Origin: Deltaproteobacteria bacterium
GTDB taxonomy: Bacteria > Desulfobacterota_B > Binatia > UBA9968
Reading direction: 5' to 3'
Length of the DNA stretch: 14,636 bases
NCBI GenBank assembly: GCA_005879255.1
Contig: VBKY01000155.1
Location: forward strand, 1 to 14,636
Shown here: in pieces, positions 1 to 6,235 of the stretch
How positions within the stretch are numbered: position 1 is the stretch's first letter
How the letters are laid out: the number at the start of each line of letters is the position of its first letter
The notes under the pieces: generated by a model
Databases searched by the model: none
The model's input: the letters and a program-made list of their open reading frames with translations, nothing else
What the model was told of the DNA's origin: nothing
Made by a program: the position numbers and the translations under genes

Positions 1-564
1 AATCTTCGCCCTACCCCGGTCTACGTTTCAGCTGAAGGGCCGAAAGGATTGCAACTCGCTGGACGATGCGCCGACGGTGTCATCCTCGGCACCGGCTTCG
101 ATCTCCGTGTTTACGAATGGGCGAAACAGAAAATTCGAGATTGGGCAGCCGAGGCCGAACGCAATGCAGGTGATATCGCAATCGTCGCTGCCGGCATGCT
201 CTGCGTGCGCGAAGACGGCACTGAAGCGCGCAAGATCGTGCGCAACCACATCGCCAACCGCGCCCACCACAATCTCCGCTTTACTTACGAACCCGTCCCG
301 CCGAAAGAGCTGGAAGGCGTGAAAAAATTCGTGGCCGGCTTCGACGTCATGAAACCAATGGAAGAGCGCGTCGACCCCGATCTCGTGAACGACTATCTGG
401 TGCGGCGCTTTTCCATCGCCGGCACGCCCAGAGAATGCATCGAAAGAATCGAAGAGTTAAAAGCCGCCGGAGTCGAGCACCTCATGCTTACGCCAGCGCG
501 GAAAGTGTATGGCGAGACCGTCGAAGCGTTTGCCGCTCAAGTCATTCCACATTTCCAAAAGTAA
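1..564 (+). CDS. LLM class flavin-dependent oxidoreductase, C-terminal part (partial at left edge)
   Basis: The frame is open from base 1 and ends with TAA at 562-564, giving 187 residues of a protein that begins outside the window. Its first visible residues, PVYVSAEGPKGLQLAGRCADG followed by VILGTG, match the conserved late segment of luciferase-like (LLM, bacterial luciferase/F420-dependent MER type) TIM-barrel oxidoreductases, usually 'P(V/I)YVAA.GPK.L.LAGE.ADGVIL'. The C-terminal region also fits: GTPRECIERIEELKAAGVEHLML is the usual helix-strand before the last barrel strand, and the last residues are VIPHFQK. Members use FMNH2 or F420H2 to oxidise or reduce small molecules in the cytoplasm; the substrate cannot be told here. 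The TTG at 49 is an internal codon, not a start. It reads toward the convergent VOC gene and ends about 150 bp from it. Family assignment is firm, specific function unknown. Confidence 0.88.
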   Translation, partial: NLRPTPVYVSAEGPKGLQLAGRCADGVILGTGFDLRVYEWAKQKIRDWAAEAERNAGDIAIVAAGMLCVREDGTEARKIVRNHIANRAHHNLRFTYEPVPPKELEGVKKFVAGFDVMKPMEERVDPDLVNDYLVRRFSIAGTPRECIERIEELKAAGVEHLMLTPARKVYGETVEAFAAQVIPHFQK

Positions 565-573
565 CCGGATGAG

Positions 574-592
574 AGCCGGTGTAATCCCGGCT
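574..592 (+). other. Small GC-rich hairpin after the LLM gene
   Basis: Arms AGCCGG (574-579) and CCGGCT (587-592) pair perfectly around a 7-base loop, ten bases after the LLM stop. There is no U-tract right behind it (a run of five T lies at 616-620), so it is at most a weak or factor-assisted end for the + strand transcript. Confidence 0.25.
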
Positions 593-650
593 AGTGCGAT
601 GAGCCGCGGATTGCGTTTTTCCATCCGGGCAGACCCAGAGAGCCTCAGAC

Positions 651-690
651 AAAAAAAAACGCCGCTGGCAATGTGCTTGCCAGCGGCGTT
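651..690 (-). terminator. Rho-independent terminator of the bicupin-VOC operon
   Basis: A perfect 14-bp stem joins 658-671 and 677-690 around a 5-base loop (672-676). On the + strand it is preceded by nine A residues (651-659), so on the minus strand the hairpin is followed by a run of U. It starts 24 bases past the TAG stop of the VOC gene. This is a textbook intrinsic terminator for minus-strand transcription; the + strand side has no U-run, so it should work in one direction only. Confidence 0.92.
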
Positions 691-714
691 GCCATTTCGT
701 GACAACGCAAAACC

Positions 715-1542
715 CTACGACGTCACTTCCCACCAGTTTTTGCTGATGTCACTGAAGATAAAGTTGGTGCGGCCATTTTCCTGCAAGTCCCAGAGATCTT
801 GAACACCGAGCTGTCTGCCCTTGGTGGAAAACTCTTTATGGGCGTCCGCGACTTCTTCGGCGGAAGCCACTTTCAACGTAAAGCGGTTCGCTGCGGTCAG
901 ATAGTCGCGGTGCGTCGTCGGTAGAACAACGACATACCACGGGCCACTCGGAACAGTTATGTAAGTCGACGTGCGCCCGCCGCCGATAATCGATAGCCCG
1001 AGCACATGTTCGAGAAACTTGTCACTGCTTTCTTTGTCATCGCAATTGAGTGTTCCATGGGTCATGGCTTGAGGAATATAGCCCCGGCCTGGGAACTGCT
1101 CTTCGGTTAGAGGTGTTTCCCAATGCGGCGCGGCGATCTTGCGACCCTGTTTGATTGCCGCCGGGTTGTAGTATTCGATTTCGAGATCATTTCCACCGGG
1201 TTCTTTGAAATAGATCGAGTAAGCAAAATGAGCCTCATGTGGTTTGGTGACGCTTTTGATCTTGTACTGCGCTTTGTGATCGGAAATGTATTCGTACGCC
1301 TGCGGGATTTCTCTGGAATTGGCCACGCGAAAGCCGTAGTGATTGGTGTGCGGCTTATTGGCGGCATTGGGCCCGCCCTCGTGGATCACCAGACGCCAGG
1401 CCGTATTTGGATGTTTAACGACCGCCTGTTTTTCGCTCCGCTCGATGACTTCTACCGCCAGCAATTCAGTAAAGATCGGCAGCGTTTCATCGAGAGAGCG
1501 GCACTCGTAGTGGCCTTCCGTGAGTCCAATCGGCTTAAGCAT
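715..1542 (-). CDS. VOC (vicinal oxygen chelate) family protein, extradiol dioxygenase-like, two modules
   Basis: This 275-residue protein has two VOC/glyoxalase-fold halves. In the first half the three metal positions of type I extradiol dioxygenases all appear present: His11 (GHYEC), His68 (NHYGFRV) and Glu121 (GNDLEIEYY). In the second half the equivalents, by my hand alignment, are His162 (MTHGTLNC), Arg220 in place of the second His (NRFTLKV) and Glu272 (WWEVTS). The first half is therefore the likelier metal centre. Extradiol enzymes cleave catechol-type rings using Fe(II) or Mn(II), but the fold also serves isomerases, epimerases and lyases, so the reaction is not proven. The ATG start is supported by AGGAG (complement of 1550-1554), 7 bases upstream. 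It lies 71 bp downstream of the bicupin gene on the same strand and ends before a strong terminator, so the two form a probable operon. Confidence 0.85.
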   Translation of the reverse strand: MLKPIGLTEGHYECRSLDETLPIFTELLAVEVIERSEKQAVVKHPNTAWRLVIHEGGPNAANKPHTNHYGFRVANSREIPQAYEYISDHKAQYKIKSVTKPHEAHFAYSIYFKEPGGNDLEIEYYNPAAIKQGRKIAAPHWETPLTEEQFPGRGYIPQAMTHGTLNCDDKESSDKFLEHVLGLSIIGGGRTSTYITVPSGPWYVVVLPTTHRDYLTAANRFTLKVASAEEVADAHKEFSTKGRQLGVQDLWDLQENGRTNFIFSDISKNWWEVTS

Positions 1543-1613
1543 GGTTGCTCTCCTAAAAAGATAGTAAGTTATAACGAATCTCTACTCTATTATTAAAAAG
1601 ACCGCCACGCTTG

Positions 1614-2714
1614 TCAATCGAAGCGCTTTACCGCCGGCGGCATCCTTACTTCCGCGCCTGATTTGGCGCATTCCTCTTCGAAAATTTTGCGAATGATCGG
1701 ATCCTCATCCTCATATTCGATCTGCCAGCCTCCGTAGGCCAGCGGCACGTCGGATTGAATTTTCCCCGGCTGCAGCTTGTACTTTCGGCTGAGAATTTTT
1801 AACGCCAAATAGCGCGCGGGTTCGGCGCTGGAATTGAAGTGTTGGTGAAACCAGCCCTCGGGCGGCACGACGATCGATCCGGGCTGCCAATCGACGCGCG
1901 TCATGTCCTTCCCTTCCGGCCACAGGAGCGAATAACCTTTACCCGTGAGAATAAAGACATGCGCGCCGGGGCCGTGTCGGTGCGCTTTTTTGTAAATGCC
2001 GACCGGGAAGCGAGAAACGTGAGAGCCCATCATGCTTTCCGACATTTCAAAAAAGATCGTCGCATTGCCTTTCCCTCTTTCCGTCCATGCTACGGGCTCG
2101 ATGTTGATCGCGTCGGCGACAAAATTCGTCTCGACCACGCGATCGCTATAGAGCTTGCCGCTGCCGGCGAAATAACCTTCCTCGCCCCTGAAACGGTCGA
2201 CGAATGAGTAAGGATTATTGACGACGAAGTCTTCGCAGTGAAACAGATTAAAAACCAGCGGCGCCGTCGTCACAGCCAAAAGTCTCGCCTCTTTGTCTCC
2301 CTGTCCGTTGAAGTGCTGGTACCAGGCATTGAGTGGTATGGCGAAAAGACTCCCGGTCTGCCATTCGAAGCTCTGCTTCGGTCCATGGTTCTGCCAAACC
2401 GTCGTTGCGCCACGGCCATCGAGCACGTAGTAAAGTGCCTCATAAATATGCCGCTGCGGATTGAGACTTTTGCCTGAAGGAACCCCGACGACGTACGCGT
2501 CATCCTGATAACCGGTACCGTCGAGCATAATGTAAACACCGTTGCCGCCCATGCGGTCCCACCACTTGAGCGGAATCGTGTAAAGGTCGTCGACAAAGAA
2601 TCCGCGAATGACATCGATCCCCTGTGAGGAAATCCACCGGTCATAAGGTGTGTCCAGCACCTCGACCTTGCGATCGACGTTTTCGTAGGACGGGCGCATG
2701 CCAGCTTCTGCCAT
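1614..2714 (-). CDS. Bicupin (two-cupin-domain) protein, possible ring-cleavage dioxygenase-like enzyme
   Basis: The protein has 366 residues and two cupin beta-barrels. Barrel 1 (about 75-155) shows H89, E92 and H134 in NPQRHIYEALYYVLDG and WYQHFN. Barrel 2 (about 235-310) shows AHRHGPGAHVFILTGKGYSLLWPEG (H245, H247, H252) and GWFHQHFN (H290, H292). In barrel 2 the usual Glu of the HxHx4E motif is a His. Bicupins of this layout include gentisate and related ring-cleaving dioxygenases, which use Fe(II), but sequence alone does not place it there. No signal peptide is visible, so it is probably cytoplasmic. ATG at 2714 is supported by AGGAGG 8 bases upstream; an in-frame Met6 is the alternative. 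It is the first gene of a two-gene unit with the VOC gene and diverges from the alpha/beta hydrolase at 2971. Confidence 0.85.
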   Translation of the reverse strand: MAEAGMRPSYENVDRKVEVLDTPYDRWISSQGIDVIRGFFVDDLYTIPLKWWDRMGGNGVYIMLDGTGYQDDAYVVGVPSGKSLNPQRHIYEALYYVLDGRGATTVWQNHGPKQSFEWQTGSLFAIPLNAWYQHFNGQGDKEARLLAVTTAPLVFNLFHCEDFVVNNPYSFVDRFRGEEGYFAGSGKLYSDRVVETNFVADAINIEPVAWTERGKGNATIFFEMSESMMGSHVSRFPVGIYKKAHRHGPGAHVFILTGKGYSLLWPEGKDMTRVDWQPGSIVVPPEGWFHQHFNSSAEPARYLALKILSRKYKLQPGKIQSDVPLAYGGWQIEYEDEDPIIRKIFEEECAKSGAEVRMPPAVKRFD

Positions 2715-2804
2715 CTCGCTGCCTCCTATTCGGTATTGTTTTCTTACCTCACAATCAGACAGGCCATCAAGTGCGGCCGCTTATGTGTAAAGAATCGACT
2801 CGGA

Positions 2805-2873
2805 CGAGATTCCCCACTCAGTTCGGGATGACAATGCCTTTGGGTGTCATGTTGAGCGCAGCGAAACATCTCG
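2805..2873. repeat. Dispersed inverted-repeat element (TGTCAT...GAGCG...GAGAT family)
   Basis: Two 29-base arms, 2805-2833 and 2845-2873, form an imperfect inverted repeat around an 11-base centre; I count 18 of 29 matching positions, with both ends (CGAGAT and ATGACA) exact. The right arm reads TGTCATGTTGAGCGCAGCG. A sister element with the arms in the opposite arrangement lies at 9851-9906. Such elements recur between genes in many uncultured proteobacterial genomes (recalled, not searched). The rest of the 256-bp divergent gap holds the promoter candidate at 2911-2939; I see no other gene in it. Confidence 0.7.
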
Positions 2874-2910
2874 CGTTTGACCGGCTCGAGAAATTCCAAT
2901 CTCAAGTTGA

Positions 2911-2939
2911 TTGACAATGCGCATGAGCCACCACATATC
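2911..2939 (+). promoter_or_regulatory. Candidate sigma70 promoter for the alpha/beta hydrolase
   Basis: A consensus -35 box TTGACA (2911-2916) is followed after exactly 17 bases by CATATC (2934-2939), a 3-of-6 match to TATAAT. The predicted start near 2946 leaves room for the ribosome site at 2959-2964 and the ATG at 2971. It makes the TTG at 2911 an unlikely start codon, since that TTG is the -35 box itself. The weak -10 keeps confidence moderate. Confidence 0.45.
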
Positions 2940-2970
2940 TGGTAGGAACCTATGGAATGAGGAGTACGCA

Positions 2971-4233
2971 ATGAGCCAAGAGGCAATGAACAAACTGGTC
3001 GCGGCACTGAAGCACGGCGAAGGCCTGCGCGATGATTTTATCTATTACATGACCTTTGACGACTATAAGAGCTTTCCCGATCCGTTTCCGCGCACGACAT
3101 ACACACTCCGGGAGGTCCAGGAGTCCATTCGCCGTTACCCGAATCCCGAAAAGCCCGGTGAGCTCTTTTGCTGGGACATTCACGGTCGGTTATTTTCGCC
3201 GGCAGCGATATCGATTCCGAACATGGCCGTGGTGATGATTCACGGCGGCGCGGTAAACGAATATGAGTTTATCTTCACGCCTGACGGCCCAGAAGCGTAT
3301 CTCGATCTCACCAAAACTGATCCCACTGAAGCGCGCGTCGGTGTAGCGCAACATATCGCGTCACTCGGTATTCCTGTTTTGACGATTTCACTGCCCGGCC
3401 ACTACAGTCGCAAACATTGGGCGTCAATAGCGGAACGCCGGCCGGAATTCGTCATCGGCGAAGTTCCCGGTGACACAGAACTCCGAAACCGTCTCGCGGT
3501 TTACACGTTCAGGATGTGCGCAGAAGCGATCAAAGCTCTGGTCGAGAACAACCTCAAAGAATCCATTTTCATGTGGGGCCATTCCACCGGCGGCGAGTAT
3601 TTTTATTTGATGGAGCAGTACGGACTAAAAAATAAATTGATCGGCGGCCTCGGGTTCGGCACGGGCATGCCGGCTTGGATACGCAAGGAATGGGATTTAG
3701 CCTGTGCGAAGAAATCGCCGGAGGAGCGTGCCGCGCCGTTTCGCAATTTGACCGATCTCAGCCGCCGATCGCCCAAAGGATATGTGAAAAGCGGTTACAT
3801 CGGACCCAACCAACCCTGGGGCAGCGCCGAGAAATGGTTCGAATTGGAAAATCATCGCCGGCCACAGTTCAAGCCGTACTTGCAAGACATCGAGCACAGC
3901 GCTCACGATGTGTTATTGCCCGACATCAAAAAAATCTCGGGTTTGCCGGATGACGAATTGTTCATCACGTACAAGTCGGATCTCAACCGGCTGCGCGGCA
4001 AGAAACTACTGCACATCGTCGGTGAGCATGACAAGGGCCACTGGGTCGAGGGCGGTGAAAAGGGCCTGGAATTTCGCCGCGAGGTCTATGCTTTTAAGCG
4101 CTTCAAGCCCTTCGCTGATGCGCTGCGCTTGATCGTCGTGCCCAAGCTGACTCACTATGGCCATGTCGAGAGCTACAATGAAAGATTGGCGAACCTGATG
4201 GTCACCGGCTTCAAGGAGTATTTCCGCAGCTGA
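2971..4233 (+). CDS. Alpha/beta hydrolase fold protein
   Basis: The protein has 420 residues from the ATG at 2971. GAGGAG (2959-2964) lies 6 bases before it, which favours this start over the in-frame TTG at 2911 and the ATG at 2917. Hydrolase landmarks appear in order: VVMIHGGAVNEYEF (oxyanion-hole HGG near residue 91), LTISLPGHY, the nucleophile elbow MWGHSTGGEY with Ser205 in G-x-S-x-G, a late acid (Asp354 in GEHDKGHW is a candidate) and a final His (His395 or His398 in THYGHVE). The N-terminal 80 residues and a long segment between about 230 and 340 exceed the minimal fold and probably make a lid. No signal peptide is seen. It should hydrolyse an ester, amide, C-C bond or similar; the substrate is unknown. 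It diverges from the bicupin-VOC pair, so a shared catabolic role is plausible. Confidence 0.87.
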   Translation: MSQEAMNKLVAALKHGEGLRDDFIYYMTFDDYKSFPDPFPRTTYTLREVQESIRRYPNPEKPGELFCWDIHGRLFSPAAISIPNMAVVMIHGGAVNEYEFIFTPDGPEAYLDLTKTDPTEARVGVAQHIASLGIPVLTISLPGHYSRKHWASIAERRPEFVIGEVPGDTELRNRLAVYTFRMCAEAIKALVENNLKESIFMWGHSTGGEYFYLMEQYGLKNKLIGGLGFGTGMPAWIRKEWDLACAKKSPEERAAPFRNLTDLSRRSPKGYVKSGYIGPNQPWGSAEKWFELENHRRPQFKPYLQDIEHSAHDVLLPDIKKISGLPDDELFITYKSDLNRLRGKKLLHIVGEHDKGHWVEGGEKGLEFRREVYAFKRFKPFADALRLIVVPKLTHYGHVESYNERLANLMVTGFKEYFRS

Positions 4234-4256
4234 ATCCTCGCGAATAATCGTGTAGG

Positions 4257-4274
4257 GGCGACCGGCCGGTCGCC
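4257..4274. repeat. Perfect 18-bp palindrome, intergenic repeat between convergent genes
   Basis: GGCGACCGG (4257-4265) is followed immediately by its reverse complement CCGGTCGCC (4266-4274), flanked by TAGGG and CCTAG. It lies in the 65-bp gap between the convergent hydrolase (ends 4233) and repeat-protein gene (ends 4299). A similar motif, GGCGCAGCATGCCGCGCC, occurs at 11003-11020. It may act as a bidirectional transcription barrier, but there is no U-tract. Confidence 0.6.
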
Positions 4275-4298
4275 CTAGTTGGTGGTTGTGGTTCCGAC

Positions 4299-4934
4299 TT
4301 AGCCGCGAAGAGGAAAACGCCGACCGAATCGGTCCAAGTGCCGATCGATACGGTTGCCGCGCCGATCCAAACGAGTTTCGACACGATCGCCGCGGTAATC
4401 CAAGTGACGATTAATCCGATCGCCACGCCGGTCCAGACGGGCCTCGATCCGGTCACCTTTTCGGTCCAAGTGATTGTCGATACGGTTGCCGCGCCGATCC
4501 AAACGAGTTTCGACACGATCGCCGCGGTAATCCAAGTGACGATTAATCCGATCGCCACGCCGGTCCAGACGGGCCTCGATCCGGTCACCTTTTCGGTCCA
4601 AGCGATTGTCGTTTGGATCGCCCCGGCGATCCAAACGCGCCGCCAGCTTGGTTTTGCCTTCCGCTTGCGCCTGGTTGGCCAGATTGTCAAGGCGCTCGTT
4701 AATCCGATCGCCCTTCGCATCGAGTCTTTCGTTCCTTCTGTCGCCCCGAAGGTCAAAACGCTCATTGAGTCGATCGCCTCTAGTATCGAGACGCTCGTCC
4801 ATCCGGACGCCTCTGGCGTCGAGTCTTTGGTCCATTCGATCGCCGAGCCGATCCCAGAACCCGTCAGCCGCAAAAACCGGAGCCGCGATTGCGATCGCCG
4901 CCGCGGTGAGTCCACTCATTAGCGATTTCTTCAT
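4299..4934 (-). CDS. Secreted protein made of 11-residue 'RLDxRGDRIxx' repeats, function unknown
   Basis: The protein has 211 residues. The start is set at the ATG at 4934 because it opens a clear Sec signal peptide, MKKSLMSGLTAAAIAIAAPVFA, with cleavage after about residue 22; the ribosome site there is weak. The frame stays open upstream to 5102, but that stretch does not look like a signal. The mature part is about 15 units of 11 residues with consensus (R/H)LDxRGDRIxx. One 19-residue break (RLDNLANQAQAEGKTKLAA) lies after the first five units. Leu at unit position 2 and Ile/Val at position 9 give a 7+4 (hendecad) hydrophobic pattern typical of long helices or coiled coils, although Gly sits at position 6. 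Charge is very high and seven RGD tripeptides occur. I recognise no named family. A periplasmic or extracellular structural, ion-binding or adhesive role is conceivable but unproven. Confidence 0.75.
   Translation of the reverse strand: MKKSLMSGLTAAAIAIAAPVFAADGFWDRLGDRMDQRLDARGVRMDERLDTRGDRLNERFDLRGDRRNERLDAKGDRINERLDNLANQAQAEGKTKLAARLDRRGDPNDNRLDRKGDRIEARLDRRGDRINRHLDYRGDRVETRLDRRGNRIDNHLDRKGDRIEARLDRRGDRINRHLDYRGDRVETRLDRRGNRIDRHLDRFGRRFPLRG
4345..4608. repeat. Near-perfect 132-bp tandem duplication (two copies)
   Basis: Copy 1 is 4345-4476 and copy 2 is 4477-4608. By eye I find one difference, T at 4471 versus C at 4603, which turns a His codon (CAC) into an Arg codon (CGC) on the coding minus strand. 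A further partial match extends to the left (4329-4340). The unit equals 44 codons, that is four 11-residue protein repeats, so the duplication keeps the frame. Confidence 0.93.
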
Positions 4935-5050
4935 TGTGTGTTCGCCATTTATTGCTAGATTTTTGATTCGACGCCGCTTGCTTGTAGTGGGTTTGACGCG
5001 CCCGTGACGCGATGGTTTACCGCCTACCCGGACTTTTCTGCGAAGATCGC

Positions 5051-5067
5051 AATAACGGAGGGTTATT
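5051..5067. promoter_or_regulatory. Operator-like dyad, LysR-box shape (T-N11-A)
   Basis: AATAAC (5051-5056) and GTTATT (5062-5067) are perfect inverted arms around GGAGG. T5053 and A5065 are separated by 11 bases, the T-N11-A layout of LysR-type regulator sites. It sits about 57 bp upstream of the candidate -35 box at 5125. No regulator gene is in the window, so the role is a guess. Confidence 0.35.
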
Positions 5068-5124
5068 CGCAAGTTGCGCAGTTTTATCGAGGCCGCCGAC
5101 ATCCGGGATATGGCGCCGAATTGC

Positions 5125-5153
5125 TTGACAGGATGGGTAAACTAACTTACAGA
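5125..5153 (+). promoter_or_regulatory. Candidate sigma70 promoter for the solute-binding protein operon
   Basis: Consensus TTGACA (5125-5130) is followed after 17 bases by TACAGA (5148-5153), a 3-of-6 match to TATAAT. The ATG lies at 5176, so the leader would be only about 16 bases, with GGAAAA (5162-5167) as a modest ribosome site. Confidence 0.45.
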
Positions 5154-5175
5154 TTGCTCACGGAAAAATTTCCCA

Positions 5176-6201
5176 ATGACAAAATCGCCGATCACAAGAC
5201 CCATCGCCGATCGCAAATTCGCTATTCGTTGGTTGATCGGTGTAATGCTATCGCTCGTCTCGCCGAACGTCAGCGCCGAACCGCTGCGCATCGCTTACAC
5301 GTCGATCGCCGTTGTCTACGGCCCACTCTGGTTGACCAAGGAAGCCGGGCTGTTCAAGAAGTACAACATCGAGCCTGAGTTTATTTACATCGCCGGCGGG
5401 CCACCGTCGTTGCAAGCGTTAATCGCCGGTGATGTGACGATTTCATTTACTGCCGGTGGCGCGACCGTCGCGGCAAACCTGCAGGGCTCCGACGTGGTCT
5501 TGCTCGGCGCCACTATCGATTCGCTGCCATTCGAGCTTTGGTCGATTCCCAGCATCAAAGAAGTGAATCAATTGAAAGGAACAAGACTCGGCGTAAGTCG
5601 TATCGGCGCCACGACCGACTTCATCGCGCGCTACATGCTAAAGAAATGGAACCTGCAGCCCGACAAAGACGTCGCCATATTTCAGACCGGCTCGGGCCCG
5701 CAGATTTTCGCCGCGTTGAAGGCCGGCTCGGTACAAAGCGGCGTGCTTGCCACTGGGCCGGAAACGCTGAACGCCGAGACGGCGGGATATGTTCGCCTTG
5801 CCGATGTTTCCGCGTCCGGGCTCGTATATCCGTTCGGCCCGTTCGCCGCACGGCAGGCATTTCTCAAGAGCCAACCGGATTTGACGACTCGTTTCATGAA
5901 AGCCTACGTCGAAGGCATTCATCGATTCAAAACCGACAAGGCGTCGGCGATGGCGGTGCTGGAAAAATACACAAAACAGAAGAGCACGCCTGCCGCGGAA
6001 AAGATCTACGAAGTCTATGCAAGCAAATATTTCAAGCGCGCTCCGGAAGCGACCGCGGCGGGAATCCAAACGATTCTCGAAGAAATATCGGCCACTCGCC
6101 TCTTGCCCCCAGGAATCACTCCGCAACGGTTTGCTGAGTCGAAATTTATCCGCGAGCTCGTCGCCAATGGCTTCGTCGATTCGCTGTACAAGAACCGCTA
6201 G
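5176..6201 (+). CDS. ABC transporter substrate-binding protein, NMT1/THI5-like (NitT/TauT type)
   Basis: The protein has 341 residues. A Sec signal peptide is visible (FAIRWLIGVMLSLVSPNVSA, cleavage near residue 34 before EPLRIAY). Typical features of the NrtA/SsuA/TauA/THI5 fold follow: LRIAYTSIAVVYGPLWLTKEAGLFKKYNIEPEFIY, then PSLQALIAGDVTISFTAGG, then LKGTRLGVSRIGATTDFIARYMLKKWNL, and a helical C-terminal lobe. Such proteins capture small anions, sulfonates, nitrate, pyrimidine precursors or aromatic acids in the periplasm and hand them to a permease/ATPase pair. No such pair is nearby, so it may be an orphan that uses a transporter coded elsewhere. It is the first gene of a three-gene unit, 34 bp before the DUF1989 gene. 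The substrate is unknown. Confidence 0.88.
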   Translation: MTKSPITRPIADRKFAIRWLIGVMLSLVSPNVSAEPLRIAYTSIAVVYGPLWLTKEAGLFKKYNIEPEFIYIAGGPPSLQALIAGDVTISFTAGGATVAANLQGSDVVLLGATIDSLPFELWSIPSIKEVNQLKGTRLGVSRIGATTDFIARYMLKKWNLQPDKDVAIFQTGSGPQIFAALKAGSVQSGVLATGPETLNAETAGYVRLADVSASGLVYPFGPFAARQAFLKSQPDLTTRFMKAYVEGIHRFKTDKASAMAVLEKYTKQKSTPAAEKIYEVYASKYFKRAPEATAAGIQTILEEISATRLLPPGITPQRFAESKFIRELVANGFVDSLYKNR

Positions 6202-6235
6202 CTCACGTCCTTGATCATAGGAGGGGGAAATTTCG

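Larger units (their letters stand above)
4935..5175. other. Divergent intergenic region with a dyad and a promoter candidate
   Basis: These 241 bp separate the minus-strand repeat protein from the plus-strand solute-binding protein. They hold the AATAAC/GTTATT dyad at 5051-5067 and the promoter candidate at 5125-5153. No convincing gene, RNA or terminator is visible in the remainder; the open frame starting at 5004 is unlike any family I know and runs into the solute-binding gene out of frame. Confidence 0.55.

Noticed and set aside
1123..1596. A 157-residue + strand frame across the VOC gene.
   Set aside because: It is antisense to a protein with recognisable metal-site motifs, a good ribosome site and a terminator on the minus strand.
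2911..2970. In-frame TTG (2911) and ATG (2917) as starts of the first alpha/beta hydrolase.
   Set aside because: The TTG is part of a consensus -35 box and neither has a fitting ribosome site, whereas ATG at 2971 does.
4345..4608. Iterated DNA (iterons) marking a replication origin.
   Set aside because: The period is a multiple of codons, lies wholly inside a coding frame and no replication gene is nearby.
4338..4922. A 194-residue open frame on the + strand, opposite the repeat protein, with its own 44-residue periodicity.
   Set aside because: The periodicity is inherited from the 132-bp repeat, which keeps several frames free of stops. The minus-strand frame has a signal peptide and a coherent 11-residue repeat, so it is the real gene.
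5051..5067. ACGGAGGG-like string suggesting a guanidine-I (ykkC) riboswitch near a DUF1989 operon.
   Set aside because: The other conserved ykkC blocks are not present around it; it is better read as a simple dyad.
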